Part shown: positions 1 to 8,421 of the stretch, in pieces | How the letters are laid out: every line of letters begins with the position of its first letter | Numbering within the stretch: position 1 is the stretch's first letter | Assembly: GCA_902781455.1 (NCBI GenBank) | Contig: CACZJF010000004.1 | Span: 101,467-165,466, forward strand | DNA length: 64,000 nucleotides | Reading direction: 5' to 3' | From: an uncultured Lachnospiraceae bacterium | Lineage (GTDB): Bacteria; Bacillota; Clostridia; Lachnospirales; Lachnospiraceae | Program-made: the position numbers and the translations under genes | Notes under the pieces: generated by a model | Told to the model about the DNA's origin: nothing | The model's input: only the letters and a program-made list of their open reading frames with translations | Database searches by the model: none

Positions 1-823
1 GTTCCTGCGCCTTCTTGTTGGAGTTTGCGTGGTTGCAGTCAACGATGACGGCAGGATTCTTCAATTCATGCTGTTCGTACAGCCGCGCGGTGAGGAGAAG
101 ATCCTCATAGTGATAATTCGGGAGGCAGTTTCCGTGCTTGTTGACCGAGCCGCGCAGAACCACGTGGGCGAGGTCATTGCCGTCTGTAGTTACGTCCCAG
201 CCCCTGTAGATAAAATTGTGAGGGGCCTGCGCGGCAATAATGGAGTTAAACATGACACTCAGATCACCGCTGGTAGGATTCTTCATGCCGGCGGGCACGT
301 CCATACCGGAGACAGTCATGCGATGATGCTGGTCTTCTACGGAACGGGCGCCGACAGCGACATAGCTGAGCACATCGTCGAGATAGCGGTAGTTCTCCGG
401 ATAGAGCATCTCGTCGGCAGCCGTCAGCCCTGTCTGTTCGATGGAACGCATATGAAGCTCCCTGATCGCGATGATGCCGGCCAGAAGGTCAGGCTTGCTG
501 GCGGGATCCGGCTGGTGCAGAAGACCCATGTATCCCTTTCCGGTTGTCCGGGGCTTGTTTGTGTAGATCCGGGGGACGATCAGGATTTTATCCGCGATTT
601 TCTCCTGCACTTCAGACAGAAGTCCAAGGTATTCCAGGACGGAATCCTCCCGGTCTGCGCTGCACGGGCCGATAATCAGAAGAAAGCGGCTGCTTTCTCC
701 GGTAAAGATCTCACGGATCTGGGCGTCGCGCTCCAGCTTGATCTTCCGGATATCGGCCGACAGCGGATAGCCTGCCTTGATCTCCGCGGGGATCGGCAGT
801 TTCTTTTCAAAATGCATGGACAT
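1..823 (-). CDS. 3-deoxy-7-phosphoheptulonate synthase, class I (partial, C-terminus beyond window)
   Basis: This is DAHP synthase, which condenses phosphoenolpyruvate with erythrose 4-phosphate in the first step of the shikimate pathway. About 274 residues are visible and the 3' end runs off the left edge. Seen: IIGPCSADRED, VPRIYTNKPRT, GYMGLLHQPD, a GARSVEDQHHR segment and IVDCNHANSNKK, all hallmarks of the AroG/AroF/AroH class I family. The start at 823 follows an AAGAGG ribosome binding site; a second ATG lies two codons in. The gene begins 17 bases after the stop of the upstream RNase HI fusion, so the two are probably co-transcribed. Which amino acid, if any, inhibits it allosterically cannot be read from the fragment. 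Confidence 0.93.
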   Translation of the reverse strand, partial: MSMHFEKKLPIPAEIKAGYPLSADIRKIKLERDAQIREIFTGESSRFLLIIGPCSADREDSVLEYLGLLSEVQEKIADKILIVPRIYTNKPRTTGKGYMGLLHQPDPASKPDLLAGIIAIRELHMRSIEQTGLTAADEMLYPENYRYLDDVLSYVAVGARSVEDQHHRMTVSGMDVPAGMKNPTSGDLSVMFNSIIAAQAPHNFIYRGWDVTTDGNDLAHVVLRGSVNKHGNCLPNYHYEDLLLTARLYEQHELKNPAVIVDCNHANSNKKAQE

Positions 824-840
824 GGTTTTATACCTCTTAA

Positions 841-1815
841 TTACTCCTGAATCCTGGCGCCGGGATCCGGCAGCAGATGACCGGAATCTGCCGCACTGGT
901 TGCAAGGGCGTCGCAGCGTTCATTCTGCGGGTGGCCATTGTGGCCTTTGACCCAGTTCCAGGAAATGTGGTGCGGCGCGGCAGCACTAAGTAGTTTCTTC
1001 CACAGATCGGCATTTTTGACCGGCTCATTCTTCGTGTGCATCCATTTCTTCCGGATCCAGTTGTCGATCCAGTGGTCATTGAATGCGCTGACCAGGTACG
1101 TTGAATCCGACCAGAGCGTGATCTCACAGGGCAGCGTCAGCGCTTCCAGAGCGGCAATCGCGCCCATCAGTTCCATCCGGTTATTGGTTGTCTTTTCGTA
1201 ACCCTGCGACAATTCCTTCGTGTGGAGTGTACCCTTCGGATCAATGTATTCAATGACTGCCCCGTAACCGCCCGGACCGGGATTGCCGCGGGAAGCACCG
1301 TCCGTGTAGATGGTGACTTTATGCCGGGCAGCAGCTAAGACCTCAGCAGCCGGGTCTGAGCGGGACGCTTTTTCCGGGAGCTCCGGGGCAGAGACATCTT
1401 CCGTCCGGACGGCAGCAGCAGAAGCCTGTGACTCCCGGATCAGGATAAAGTCACTCCGCTCCGGTTCGGAGAGGATGGACAGCCGGATGCCGAGTGTGCG
1501 GCAGGCGGCATGCACCTCGTCCTTCCGTTCCCGGGAAGGGGAAGCGCAGATGACGACATCGGCGCCGTACAGGTCTTCTCTGCAATAAGGCTTCTCCTTC
1601 AGATCAATACAAAGATCCTCCGCCCGTTTTCTGAGCGGCCCGGACGCGGACGGGGTGAGCACACACAGATGGTCTGTGCAGGGATAAAGAGTGCGCAGGA
1701 TGGAAAACAGCTCGTCATCTTCCCCTCCCTCGGCCAGAAGGATGACCTGCTTTTCGCTCAGATCGATCAGAACCGGGAGCAGCTGACCATGCGCAGAACC
1801 AATCTTTTCGTTCAT
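841..1815 (-). CDS. Siroheme-synthase-like (Met8/CysG N-terminal) domain fused to ribonuclease HI
   Basis: The 324-residue protein has two parts. Residues about 165-310 are a full RNase HI domain with the metal-binding residues in place: D172 (YTDGAS), E215 (NNRMELMG), D237 (WSDSTY), H292 (KGHNGH) and D302. It should cleave RNA in RNA-DNA hybrids. Residues about 11-128 resemble the Rossmann domain of precorrin-2 dehydrogenase: it opens PVLIDLSEKQVILLAEGG, has DLYGADVVICA in the middle and ends ERSDFILI. The usual glycine-rich NAD loop is degraded to AEGGEDDE, so NAD binding is doubtful. A linker rich in Ala, Glu and Ser joins the halves. Most bacterial RNase HI proteins are about 150 residues with no such extension. 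RNase H is certain; the N-terminal assignment rests on pattern similarity. Confidence 0.88.
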   Translation of the reverse strand: MNEKIGSAHGQLLPVLIDLSEKQVILLAEGGEDDELFSILRTLYPCTDHLCVLTPSASGPLRKRAEDLCIDLKEKPYCREDLYGADVVICASPSRERKDEVHAACRTLGIRLSILSEPERSDFILIRESQASAAAVRTEDVSAPELPEKASRSDPAAEVLAAARHKVTIYTDGASRGNPGPGGYGAVIEYIDPKGTLHTKELSQGYEKTTNNRMELMGAIAALEALTLPCEITLWSDSTYLVSAFNDHWIDNWIRKKWMHTKNEPVKNADLWKKLLSAAAPHHISWNWVKGHNGHPQNERCDALATSAADSGHLLPDPGARIQE

Positions 1816-1885
1816 CTGTCATTGCCTCATTTCCTTATCTGCGTCTGTTCTGTGTATCCATTCCGCATGCACAGGACAGATACTT

Positions 1886-1914
1886 ATTCTACAGGATTCT
1901 GACAAGGCAGGCAA
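1886..1914 (-). promoter_or_regulatory. Sigma-A promoter for the RNase HI fusion / DAHP synthase pair
   Basis: On the minus strand, TTGCCT (1914-1909) is separated by 17 bases from TAGAAT (1891-1886). It lies about 70 bases before the ATG at 1815 and is back to back with the tyrS promoter. Confidence 0.6.
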
Positions 1915-1966
1915 CAGTCGGGAAGAAACACTGCCTGCAGGCGGCTGATTTTGATACGGTAATCAC

Positions 1967-1995
1967 TTGATTTTTCCGGATGCGGCTCTTATACT
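1967..1995 (+). promoter_or_regulatory. Sigma-A promoter for tyrS
   Basis: TTGATT (1967-1972), a 17-base spacer and TATACT (1990-1995), about 48 bases upstream of the tyrS ATG. The leader is too short for a T-box riboswitch and no T-box sequence was found. Confidence 0.75.
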
Positions 1996-2043
1996 ATTTT
2001 CTGTTCGAAATTACGATAGATAGGAAGTCAGAGAGGAAACAAT

Positions 2044-3279
2044 ATGGGTGTATTTGAAGAACTCCAGGCAAGAGGACTGCTCGCGCAGCTGACGGATGAG
2101 AACAGCATCCGTGAGATGATCAATGCGGGAAAGGCGACCTTCTACATTGGCTTTGATCCGACTGCGGACAGCCTGCATGTGGGTCATTTTATGGCACTGT
2201 GCCTGATGAAAAGACTGCAGATGGCCGGCAACCGGCCGATCGCTCTTCTGGGCGGCGGAACCGGCATGATCGGGGATCCTTCCGGCAGAACGGATTCGCG
2301 TCCCATGATGACGGTTGAGACGATCCAGCACAACTGCAATTGCTTCAAGGAGCAGATGAGCCGTTTTATTGAATTCGGCGACGCGCCCGGACAGGCGATT
2401 ACAGTCAACAACGCGGACTGGCTGATGGATCTGAACTACATTCAGCTGCTCCGGGAGGTCGGTACCTGCTTTACCGTCAACGAGATGCTGGCAGCGAAGG
2501 CTTATAAGCTTCGCTGGGAGAAGGGTCTGACCTTCTTCGAGTTCAATTACATGATCATGCAGGCCTATGACTTCTATATGCTCTACAAGAAGTATAACTG
2601 CCGGATGCAGTTCGGCGGCGATGACCAGTGGTCCAACATGCTGGCCGGACGTGAGCTGATCCGCCGGAAGATCGCGGGCTCCGATTCGGAGGCGATGACC
2701 ATCACGCTGCTGACAAACTCCGAGGGGAATAAGATGGGCAAGACCGCGAAGGGCGCGGTGTGGCTGGATCCGAACAAGACGAGCCCCTTCGATTTCTATC
2801 AGTACTGGCGCAATGTCGGCGATGCCGATGTCATCAAGTGCATGAAGCTTCTCACCTTCCTTGATCTGGAACAGATCGCGGAGTATGAGAAGAAGGAAGG
2901 CCAGGAACTGAATGGCGTGAAGGAAGTTCTTGCCTATGAGCTGACCTCCATGGTGCACGGAGAGGAAGAAGCGAAGAAGGCACAGGAAGGCGCCCGCAAG
3001 CTCTTTGCGGCCGGCGGAGCGAACACCGACGATCTGGAAGCTGTCGTGCTTGACCTGTCCACTTTCCGTGATGAGAAGGTTGACCTGATCGGTGCGCTTG
3101 TTGCCGCGAAGCTCGCGGTGAACCGTTCGGATGCGCGCCGGAACATCGAACAGGGCGGCGTTACGGTCGACGAGGAGAAGGTGACGGATGTTCATGCTGT
3201 CCTGGATCAGGAGAAGCTGAAGAACGGCGGCATCGTACTCCGCAAAGGAAAGAAGAAATTTGCGAAAGTAGCGCTTTGA
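2044..3279 (+). CDS. tyrS: Tyrosyl-tRNA synthetase
   Basis: This class I aminoacyl-tRNA synthetase charges tRNA-Tyr. The 411-residue length fits the bacterial TyrRS family. Seen: the HIGH-type motif HVGH near residue 46 after FYIGFDPTADSL, the tyrosine-site segment GGDDQWSN, and the KMSKS-type motif KMGKT. The C-terminal 80 residues look like an S4 RNA-binding domain (LAVNRSDARRNIEQGGV). The start follows AGAGAGGAAACA. It has its own promoter and is followed by a hairpin before alaS. Confidence 0.97.
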   Translation: MGVFEELQARGLLAQLTDENSIREMINAGKATFYIGFDPTADSLHVGHFMALCLMKRLQMAGNRPIALLGGGTGMIGDPSGRTDSRPMMTVETIQHNCNCFKEQMSRFIEFGDAPGQAITVNNADWLMDLNYIQLLREVGTCFTVNEMLAAKAYKLRWEKGLTFFEFNYMIMQAYDFYMLYKKYNCRMQFGGDDQWSNMLAGRELIRRKIAGSDSEAMTITLLTNSEGNKMGKTAKGAVWLDPNKTSPFDFYQYWRNVGDADVIKCMKLLTFLDLEQIAEYEKKEGQELNGVKEVLAYELTSMVHGEEEAKKAQEGARKLFAAGGANTDDLEAVVLDLSTFRDEKVDLIGALVAAKLAVNRSDARRNIEQGGVTVDEEKVTDVHAVLDQEKLKNGGIVLRKGKKKFAKVAL

Positions 3280-3287
3280 ATGATGTG

Positions 3288-3319
3288 CGAAGAGTCTTCC
3301 GGGTACGGCGGACTCTTCG
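3288..3319 (+). terminator. Hairpin between tyrS and alaS, possible weak terminator or attenuator
   Basis: CGAAGAGTC (3288-3296) pairs perfectly with GACTCTTCG (3311-3319). The following TATGATATC is not a proper U-tract, so termination would be partial. Confidence 0.4.
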
Positions 3320-3375
3320 TATGATATCAGACAGATTTTCGCAGATGAGAATAGATGAGAAAGGTTGATGGTATC

Positions 3376-6018
3376 ATGAAGAAATATGGCGTAAATGAAC
3401 TGCGCAAGATGTTCCTGGACTTTTTTGCCGAAAAGGGACACCTGACCCTGCCGAGTTTCTCGCTTGTCCCGCACAATGACAACAGTCTGCTTCTGATCAA
3501 CGCGGGAATGGCGCCCATGAAGCCCTGGTTTACCGGAGCGGAGACTCCGCCCAGACGCAGGGTGGCTACCTGCCAGAAGTGCATTCGTACAGGAGATATT
3601 GAGAATGTCGGAAAGACGGCCCGTCACGGCACGTTCTTTGAGATGCTGGGAAACTTCTCCTTCGGGGATTATTTTAAGAAGGAAGCGCTTCACTGGTCCT
3701 GGGAATTTCTGACGGAAGTGGTCGGACTGGATCCGGACCGCCTGTACCCGTCCGTCTATGTGGACGACGATGAAGCGTTTGAGATCTGGAACAAGGATAT
3801 CGGGATTCCGGCAGAGCGTATCTATCGTTTCGGAAAGGAAGACAATTTCTGGGAGCATGGCGCCGGTCCTTGCGGCCCCTGTTCGGAGATCTACTATGAC
3901 CGCGGAGAGAAATACGGCTGCGGGAAGCCGGACTGCGCGCCGGGCTGCGACTGCGACCGTTATATGGAGGTGTGGAACGATGTTTTCACACAGTTTGAAA
4001 ATGACGGAAAGGGAAACTACGAAACCCTGAAGCAGAAGAACATTGATACCGGCATGGGGCTGGAGCGTCTTGCCGTTGCGTGTCAGGATGTAGATTCCAT
4101 GTTTGATGTGGACACGATTGTCGCGCTGCGTGACAAGGTCTGCGAGGCGGCGAACACCGCGTATCACAAAGATGAGAAGAAAGACGTTTCCATCCGCAGG
4201 ATCGTCGATCATATCCGTTCGGCGACTTTCATGATTTCAGACGGCATCATGCCGGCCAATGAAGGAAGAGGCTATGTGCTTCGCCGCCTGATCAGAGGCG
4301 CTGCGCGTCACGGAAGACTTCTGGGAATCGAAGGCGCATTTCTCTCAAAGCTGTCCGGAACCGTGATTGAAACCTCGAAAGAGGGATATCCGGAGCTCGG
4401 CGAGAAGAGAGAATTCATCTTCAAGGTGCTTTCCCAGGAAGAGGAGAACTTCGACCGCACGATTGACCAGGGGCTGTCTATTCTTGCTGACCTTGAAAAG
4501 AAGATGGTAGAGTCCGGCAGCAAAGTGCTGGACGGGCAGGACGCGTTTACGCTGTACGATACCTATGGATTCCCGCTGGATCTGACCAAGGAGATCCTGG
4601 AGGAGAAGGGCTATTCTGTGGACGAGGAGAAGTTTGCCGCCTGCATGAAGGAACAGAGGGAGCGTGCCAGAGCCGCCCGCAAGACCACGAACTATATGGG
4701 AGCGGACGCTACCGTCTACGATTCTCTTCCGGTTGACCTGACCTCGGAATTTGACGGATATGATCATCTGACAGATCCTTCCTGCATCACCGCGATTGCC
4801 GGTGAGACGGAGATCACCCAGGCACTGACGGACGGAGAGAAGGGTACCATCATTGTCGGAAAGACACCATTCTACGGGACCATGGGCGGCCAGATCGGTG
4901 ACCATGGAATCATCGTTGGCCCGGAAGGTGAATTCAAGGTAGAAGATACGATTCATCTGCGCGGCGGAAAGATCGGCCATGTCGGCAGCGTTGTCAAAGG
5001 CATGCTGAAGGTGGGTGATGAGGTCACGCTGACGGTTGACGAAACGCTCCGGAAGGCGACCGCGCGCAACCACTCCGCGACACACCTGTGCCAGAAAGCG
5101 CTGAAGGAAGTGCTTGGGGCGCATGTCGAGCAGAAGGGATCCTACGTGGATCCGTACAGACTCAGATTTGACTTCTCTCATTTCCAGGCCATGACGGCGG
5201 AAGAAATCCGTGAAGTGGAAGACATCGTCAACGCCAAGATCGAAGAGGCCATTCCGGTTGTCACTGAGGTCATGTCGCTTGAGGACGCGAAGAAGAGCGG
5301 CGCGATGGCGCTGTTTGATGAGAAGTACGGCGAGAAGGTCCGTGTTGTCGAGATGGGCGAATTCTCGAAAGAACTGTGCGGCGGCACACACGTGGCAAAC
5401 ACTGCGCAGATCAAGAACTTCAAGATCCTCTCCGAATCCGGCGTCGCGGCAGGCGTCAGGAGAATTGAAGCACTGACCGGAGAAAATGTCATTCAGTATT
5501 ACCGTCAGGTAGAAGAGGAAGTCAACGCCGCGGCAGCGATGCTGAGAACCTCCAGGGGGGAGGTCCTTGACAAGATTGCTTCTCTGCAGTCTGAGCTGAA
5601 GGAAGCGCACGCGCAGATCGAATCGCTCAAGAGCGAGGCTGCGAAGAACGCGATGGGAGACACCACACAGGATATCAAAGAGATCGGTGGAATCCGCTTC
5701 CTTGCGACGAAGATGGAAGGCGTGGATGCCGGCAGCCTGAGAGAACTTGGCGACAGCCTCAAGGAAAAACTCGGGGAAGGCGTGGTAGTACTGGCTTCCG
5801 TCACGGACGGAAAGGTTCAGCTGATGGCAACCGCCACAGAAGGCGCGCAGAAGCTCGGCGCACATGCCGGCAACCTGATCAAGGCAATCGCGAAGCTGGT
5901 AGGCGGAGGCGGAGGCGGCCGTCCGAACATGGCCATGGCCGGCGGCAAAGACGCATCCGGTATTGACGCAGCCCTGGAAGAAGCAGGCAAGGTCCTTTCG
6001 TCCCAGCTGAATCAATAA
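3376..6018 (+). CDS. alaS: Alanyl-tRNA synthetase
   Basis: This class II synthetase charges tRNA-Ala and edits mischarged Ser and Gly. Seen in order: the N-terminal catalytic core (NAGMAPMKPWFTG, RVATCQKCIRTGD, GMGLERLA), the editing domain with zinc-binding motifs HSATH and CGGTH, and a C-terminal coiled coil followed by the Gly-rich C-Ala domain. The chosen start at 3376 gives 880 residues beginning MKKYGVNELRK, the usual length and N-terminus. An in-frame ATG at 3355 would add seven residues but lacks a clear ribosome binding site, whereas AGAAAGG precedes 3376. Confidence 0.97.
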   Translation: MKKYGVNELRKMFLDFFAEKGHLTLPSFSLVPHNDNSLLLINAGMAPMKPWFTGAETPPRRRVATCQKCIRTGDIENVGKTARHGTFFEMLGNFSFGDYFKKEALHWSWEFLTEVVGLDPDRLYPSVYVDDDEAFEIWNKDIGIPAERIYRFGKEDNFWEHGAGPCGPCSEIYYDRGEKYGCGKPDCAPGCDCDRYMEVWNDVFTQFENDGKGNYETLKQKNIDTGMGLERLAVACQDVDSMFDVDTIVALRDKVCEAANTAYHKDEKKDVSIRRIVDHIRSATFMISDGIMPANEGRGYVLRRLIRGAARHGRLLGIEGAFLSKLSGTVIETSKEGYPELGEKREFIFKVLSQEEENFDRTIDQGLSILADLEKKMVESGSKVLDGQDAFTLYDTYGFPLDLTKEILEEKGYSVDEEKFAACMKEQRERARAARKTTNYMGADATVYDSLPVDLTSEFDGYDHLTDPSCITAIAGETEITQALTDGEKGTIIVGKTPFYGTMGGQIGDHGIIVGPEGEFKVEDTIHLRGGKIGHVGSVVKGMLKVGDEVTLTVDETLRKATARNHSATHLCQKALKEVLGAHVEQKGSYVDPYRLRFDFSHFQAMTAEEIREVEDIVNAKIEEAIPVVTEVMSLEDAKKSGAMALFDEKYGEKVRVVEMGEFSKELCGGTHVANTAQIKNFKILSESGVAAGVRRIEALTGENVIQYYRQVEEEVNAAAAMLRTSRGEVLDKIASLQSELKEAHAQIESLKSEAAKNAMGDTTQDIKEIGGIRFLATKMEGVDAGSLRELGDSLKEKLGEGVVVLASVTDGKVQLMATATEGAQKLGAHAGNLIKAIAKLVGGGGGGRPNMAMAGGKDASGIDAALEEAGKVLSSQLNQ

Positions 6019-6050
6019 AGAGATTAATTGCGGATACCCACCGCTGCTCT

Positions 6051-6134
6051 CACCCACCGTTGCGGGCACCGGGGTCCTGCGCTTAGACCCCCAAAAGTCT
6101 TCGCGCAGGACCCCGGTACCCCTTACGGTGGGTG
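6051..6134. repeat. Large cruciform repeat, copy 1
   Basis: Nested perfect arms: outer CACCCACCGT (6051-6060) with ACGGTGGGTG (6125-6134), and a 15-base inner arm (6068-6082) with its complement (6103-6117). The 20-base loop has a core AGAC-CCCCAAAA-GTCT that itself forms a short stem. It lies in the 401-base gap between alaS and rpsU. The same core occurs inverted in the second hairpin 100 bases on. Confidence 0.8.
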
Positions 6135-6216
6135 CCGCCGTGAAGGAGGTCAGTGGAAAGAAGCTTCTGGAAGAAGGTTTTTGTGAGTGAATGAAGATGT
6201 TTTGGCATTCTGCAGC

Positions 6217-6280
6217 GCTCAGGCCAGGGCTCCTGAGCGAAGACTTTTGGGGGTCTGAGCGAAGGAGCTCTGGCCTGAGC
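6217..6280. repeat. Large cruciform repeat, copy 2 (inverted core)
   Basis: A 17-base arm (6217-6233) pairs with 6264-6280 with one G-T mismatch. The 30-base loop carries AGAC-TTTTGGGG-GTCT, the exact reverse complement of the core in copy 1. About 34 bases around the core match copy 1 apart from three or four positions; the outer arms are unrelated but palindromic in both. The rest of the alaS-rpsU gap holds only the rpsU promoter. Confidence 0.8.
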
Positions 6281-6320
6281 TATACTCCTGATGAATTAGC
6301 GGCTTCCCCCAAAATAGTAA

Positions 6321-6350
6321 TTGACGCGCCGGCCTGAGGGGTGATATACT
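6321..6350 (+). promoter_or_regulatory. Sigma-A promoter for rpsU
   Basis: TTGACG (6321-6326), an 18-base spacer and TATACT (6345-6350), about 70 bases before the rpsU start. Confidence 0.75.
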
Positions 6351-6419
6351 TACCCTCGTGCAGAAAAACCCGTACAGTTGGTGTGCACAATCCACAACTG
6401 GAGGGAGGGGAATGTAGGA

Positions 6420-6596
6420 ATGTCAAACATAATTGTTCGTGAAAACGAATCGCTGGACAGTGCTCTGCGCCGTTTTAAGAGAAGCTGCGCGAAGGCCGGC
6501 ATTCAGCAGGAGATTCGTAAGAGAGAGCATTATGAGAAGCCGTCCGTCAGACGCAAGAAAAAGTCTGAGGCAGCTCGTAAGCGTAAGTTCAATTAA
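6420..6596 (+). CDS. rpsU: 30S ribosomal protein S21
   Basis: This small basic protein of the 30S subunit helps initiation on natural mRNAs. It has 58 residues, the family's usual size, beginning [19 protein letters not shown] and ending in an Arg/Lys-rich tail. The ATG at 6420 follows a strong GGAGGGAGGGG with about ten bases spacing. An in-frame upstream start near 6378 is rejected because it would add non-homologous residues. It is a single-gene transcript with its own promoter and terminator. Confidence 0.96.
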   Translation: MSNIIVRENESLDSALRRFKRSCAKAGIQQEIRKREHYEKPSVRRKKKSEAARKRKFN

Positions 6597-6624
6597 TTAA
6601 GAAGACAGGGTAAGTCATACCTTG

Positions 6625-6656
6625 CCCCCGGCCTTATGGGCCGGGGGTATCTTTTT
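6625..6656 (+). terminator. Rho-independent terminator after rpsU
   Basis: CCCCCGGCC, a five-base loop and GGCCGGGGG, followed by TATCTTTTT. Confidence 0.9.
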
Positions 6657-6745
6657 AGAGAGCCAGATACTGTAAGGATACCCGGGCTGTGTTGTCTGCG
6701 GCCGGAAAACCGGAAGAAGCTGGCGTTGACAGAGGAGAGGAAAGG

Positions 6746-7540
6746 ATGGGAACGATCAGGCTTGCGCATTATCAGGTTCCGAACCGGTACGGTGCAGGAA
6801 AAACACCATGCTCTGTGCGCTTTGCAGTGCTCGCGGACCTGCACAACAATGTCTATCGGTCAGATGTTTCCAGGCTGATCCGGGCGGTGAAGAAGGAGAA
6901 GTGCGACGCTGTCCTGTCTGCCGGCGATCTCGTACTCATGAAGCACGGTCATTTTGAAACCGATCAGGCGCTCAGACTTGTCTGTACGCTGGCCGGGATG
7001 ATGCCGGTGTATATATCGAACGGCAATCACGAAGCCAGGATGGAACGGCTGTATGGAGAACAGTATCGCTCATATGAGCAGGTTATGGAAAAGGCCGGGG
7101 TTATCCGCCTGCACAACAGCAGTGTGGAAGCAGTCATCAACGGAATGGAGTTTGCCATCACCGGCCTGGAACTGGATCGCAGATACTTCCGGAACAGGTA
7201 TCATAAGGATCTGTATGTTCCCGAGATCAGAAAGCGTGTAGGAAAGCGCAGAAAGGACCGGTTTCAGATTCTGCTGGCGCATCATCCAAAGTATTTCCCG
7301 GTCTACGCACAGTGGGGGGCGGACCTGACACTGTCAGGACATCTTCATGGCGGAATTGTGAGACTGCCTGTTCTGGGCGGTGTGATCAGTCCTGATCCGG
7401 AGCTGCTGCCGCACTATGACCATGGCCTCTATCAGGAGGGCGGGGCGAAGATGATTGTGAGTGCCGGACTGGGTTCACATTCTGTCAATCTCAGGATCAA
7501 CAATCCGGCGGAGCTTGTGATTGTGGACGTTCAGGCGTAA
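6746..7540 (+). CDS. Calcineurin-like metallophosphoesterase
   Basis: This is a 264-residue protein of the YkuE/YaeI-like branch of metallophosphoesterases, which hydrolyse phosphoester bonds with two metal ions. Motifs in order: DLHNN, AGDLVL, SNGNHEARM, LAHHPKYF and SGHLHGG, so all metal-site motifs are present. No signal peptide or obvious membrane segment remains with the start chosen. That start (6746) follows GAGAGGAAAGG; an in-frame ATG 19 codons earlier lacks family similarity. The substrate is unknown. It precedes scpA by 29 bases, so it may be co-transcribed. Confidence 0.88.
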   Translation: MGTIRLAHYQVPNRYGAGKTPCSVRFAVLADLHNNVYRSDVSRLIRAVKKEKCDAVLSAGDLVLMKHGHFETDQALRLVCTLAGMMPVYISNGNHEARMERLYGEQYRSYEQVMEKAGVIRLHNSSVEAVINGMEFAITGLELDRRYFRNRYHKDLYVPEIRKRVGKRRKDRFQILLAHHPKYFPVYAQWGADLTLSGHLHGGIVRLPVLGGVISPDPELLPHYDHGLYQEGGAKMIVSAGLGSHSVNLRINNPAELVIVDVQA

Positions 7541-7569
7541 GCCGGCGAAGCCGGCCGGAAGGGAACACT

Positions 7570-8421
7570 ATGGCGATTGAACTGAAGCTTCAGGCGTTTG
7601 AAGGACCTCTGGATCTGCTTCTTCACCTGATTGAAAAGAACAAGGTGAACATCTACGATATTCCGATTGCGCTGATCACGGAGCAGTATATGGAGTACAT
7701 TGATACCATGACCCAGGCGCAGCTTCGGATGGACGTAATGAGCGAATTTCTTGTGATGGCGGCAACGCTTCTGGATATCAAGTCGCGCATGCTTCTGCCA
7801 GCCGAGAAGGACGAAGAGGGAGAAGAGATTGATCCCAGAGAAGAACTGGTGCGGCAGCTTCTGGAGTATAAGACCTACAAGTATATGTCCTTTGAGCTCC
7901 GGGAGAGGGAAAATACTGCACAGGGTGTCTGGGTGCGGAGGGCTTCGATCCCCAGGCAGGTACAGCAGTACAGGGAACCGGTCGATCCGGATGAAGTGCT
8001 TGACAAAGCAGGCGTTACGCTGCAGGGGCTGTACAGGATCTTCCAGGAGGTTATGAAACGGCGGGAGGATCTGAAGGATCCGGTGCGGTCCGGATTCGGA
8101 AGGATTGAGAAGCAGCAGATCGACGCGCAGGAGGCTATCCAGTTTATTGAAAGATACATAATGAACAGGAGGCATTGTACATTCCGCTCACTTCTGATGC
8201 TGCGGCATGGACGTATGTATACTGTGGTTGCGTTTCTCACGATCCTGGAGCTGATGAAGAGAGGGCGTGTGTATGTGACGCAGGAAGATGTGTTCGGAGA
8301 GATCCGGATTGAGGCAAATGACCCGTCTATGTGGAATGATGACGAGGGAGATTTTATGAGCGAATGGTCGGAGGATTCCGACATGCCGGAAGGGGAAGAG
8401 GCACCGGATGGGACAGCTTAA
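7570..8421 (+). CDS. scpA: Segregation and condensation protein A
   Basis: ScpA is the kleisin subunit that bridges the SMC heads in the bacterial condensin. Seen: the N-terminal kleisin signature FEGPLDLLLHLIEKNKVNIYDIPI split over residues 8-31, the DIKSRMLLP segment, and a C-terminal winged-helix part. It has 283 residues, typical apart from a short acidic tail. The start follows GGAAGGGAA. Its end overlaps scpB by 14 bases, consistent with translational coupling of the two partners. Confidence 0.95.
   Translation: MAIELKLQAFEGPLDLLLHLIEKNKVNIYDIPIALITEQYMEYIDTMTQAQLRMDVMSEFLVMAATLLDIKSRMLLPAEKDEEGEEIDPREELVRQLLEYKTYKYMSFELRERENTAQGVWVRRASIPRQVQQYREPVDPDEVLDKAGVTLQGLYRIFQEVMKRREDLKDPVRSGFGRIEKQQIDAQEAIQFIERYIMNRRHCTFRSLLMLRHGRMYTVVAFLTILELMKRGRVYVTQEDVFGEIRIEANDPSMWNDDEGDFMSEWSEDSDMPEGEEAPDGTA

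Noticed and set aside
1816-2043. T-box riboswitch before tyrS, as is common in Firmicutes
   Set aside because: The leader from the likely start site to the ATG is only about 40 bases, and no T-box consensus was seen. The same holds for alaS, gltX and ilvH.
2011-4212. A 733-codon open frame on the minus strand across tyrS and alaS
   Set aside because: It runs antisense to two essential genes with clear motifs and has no recognisable protein features; high GC third positions create such frames.
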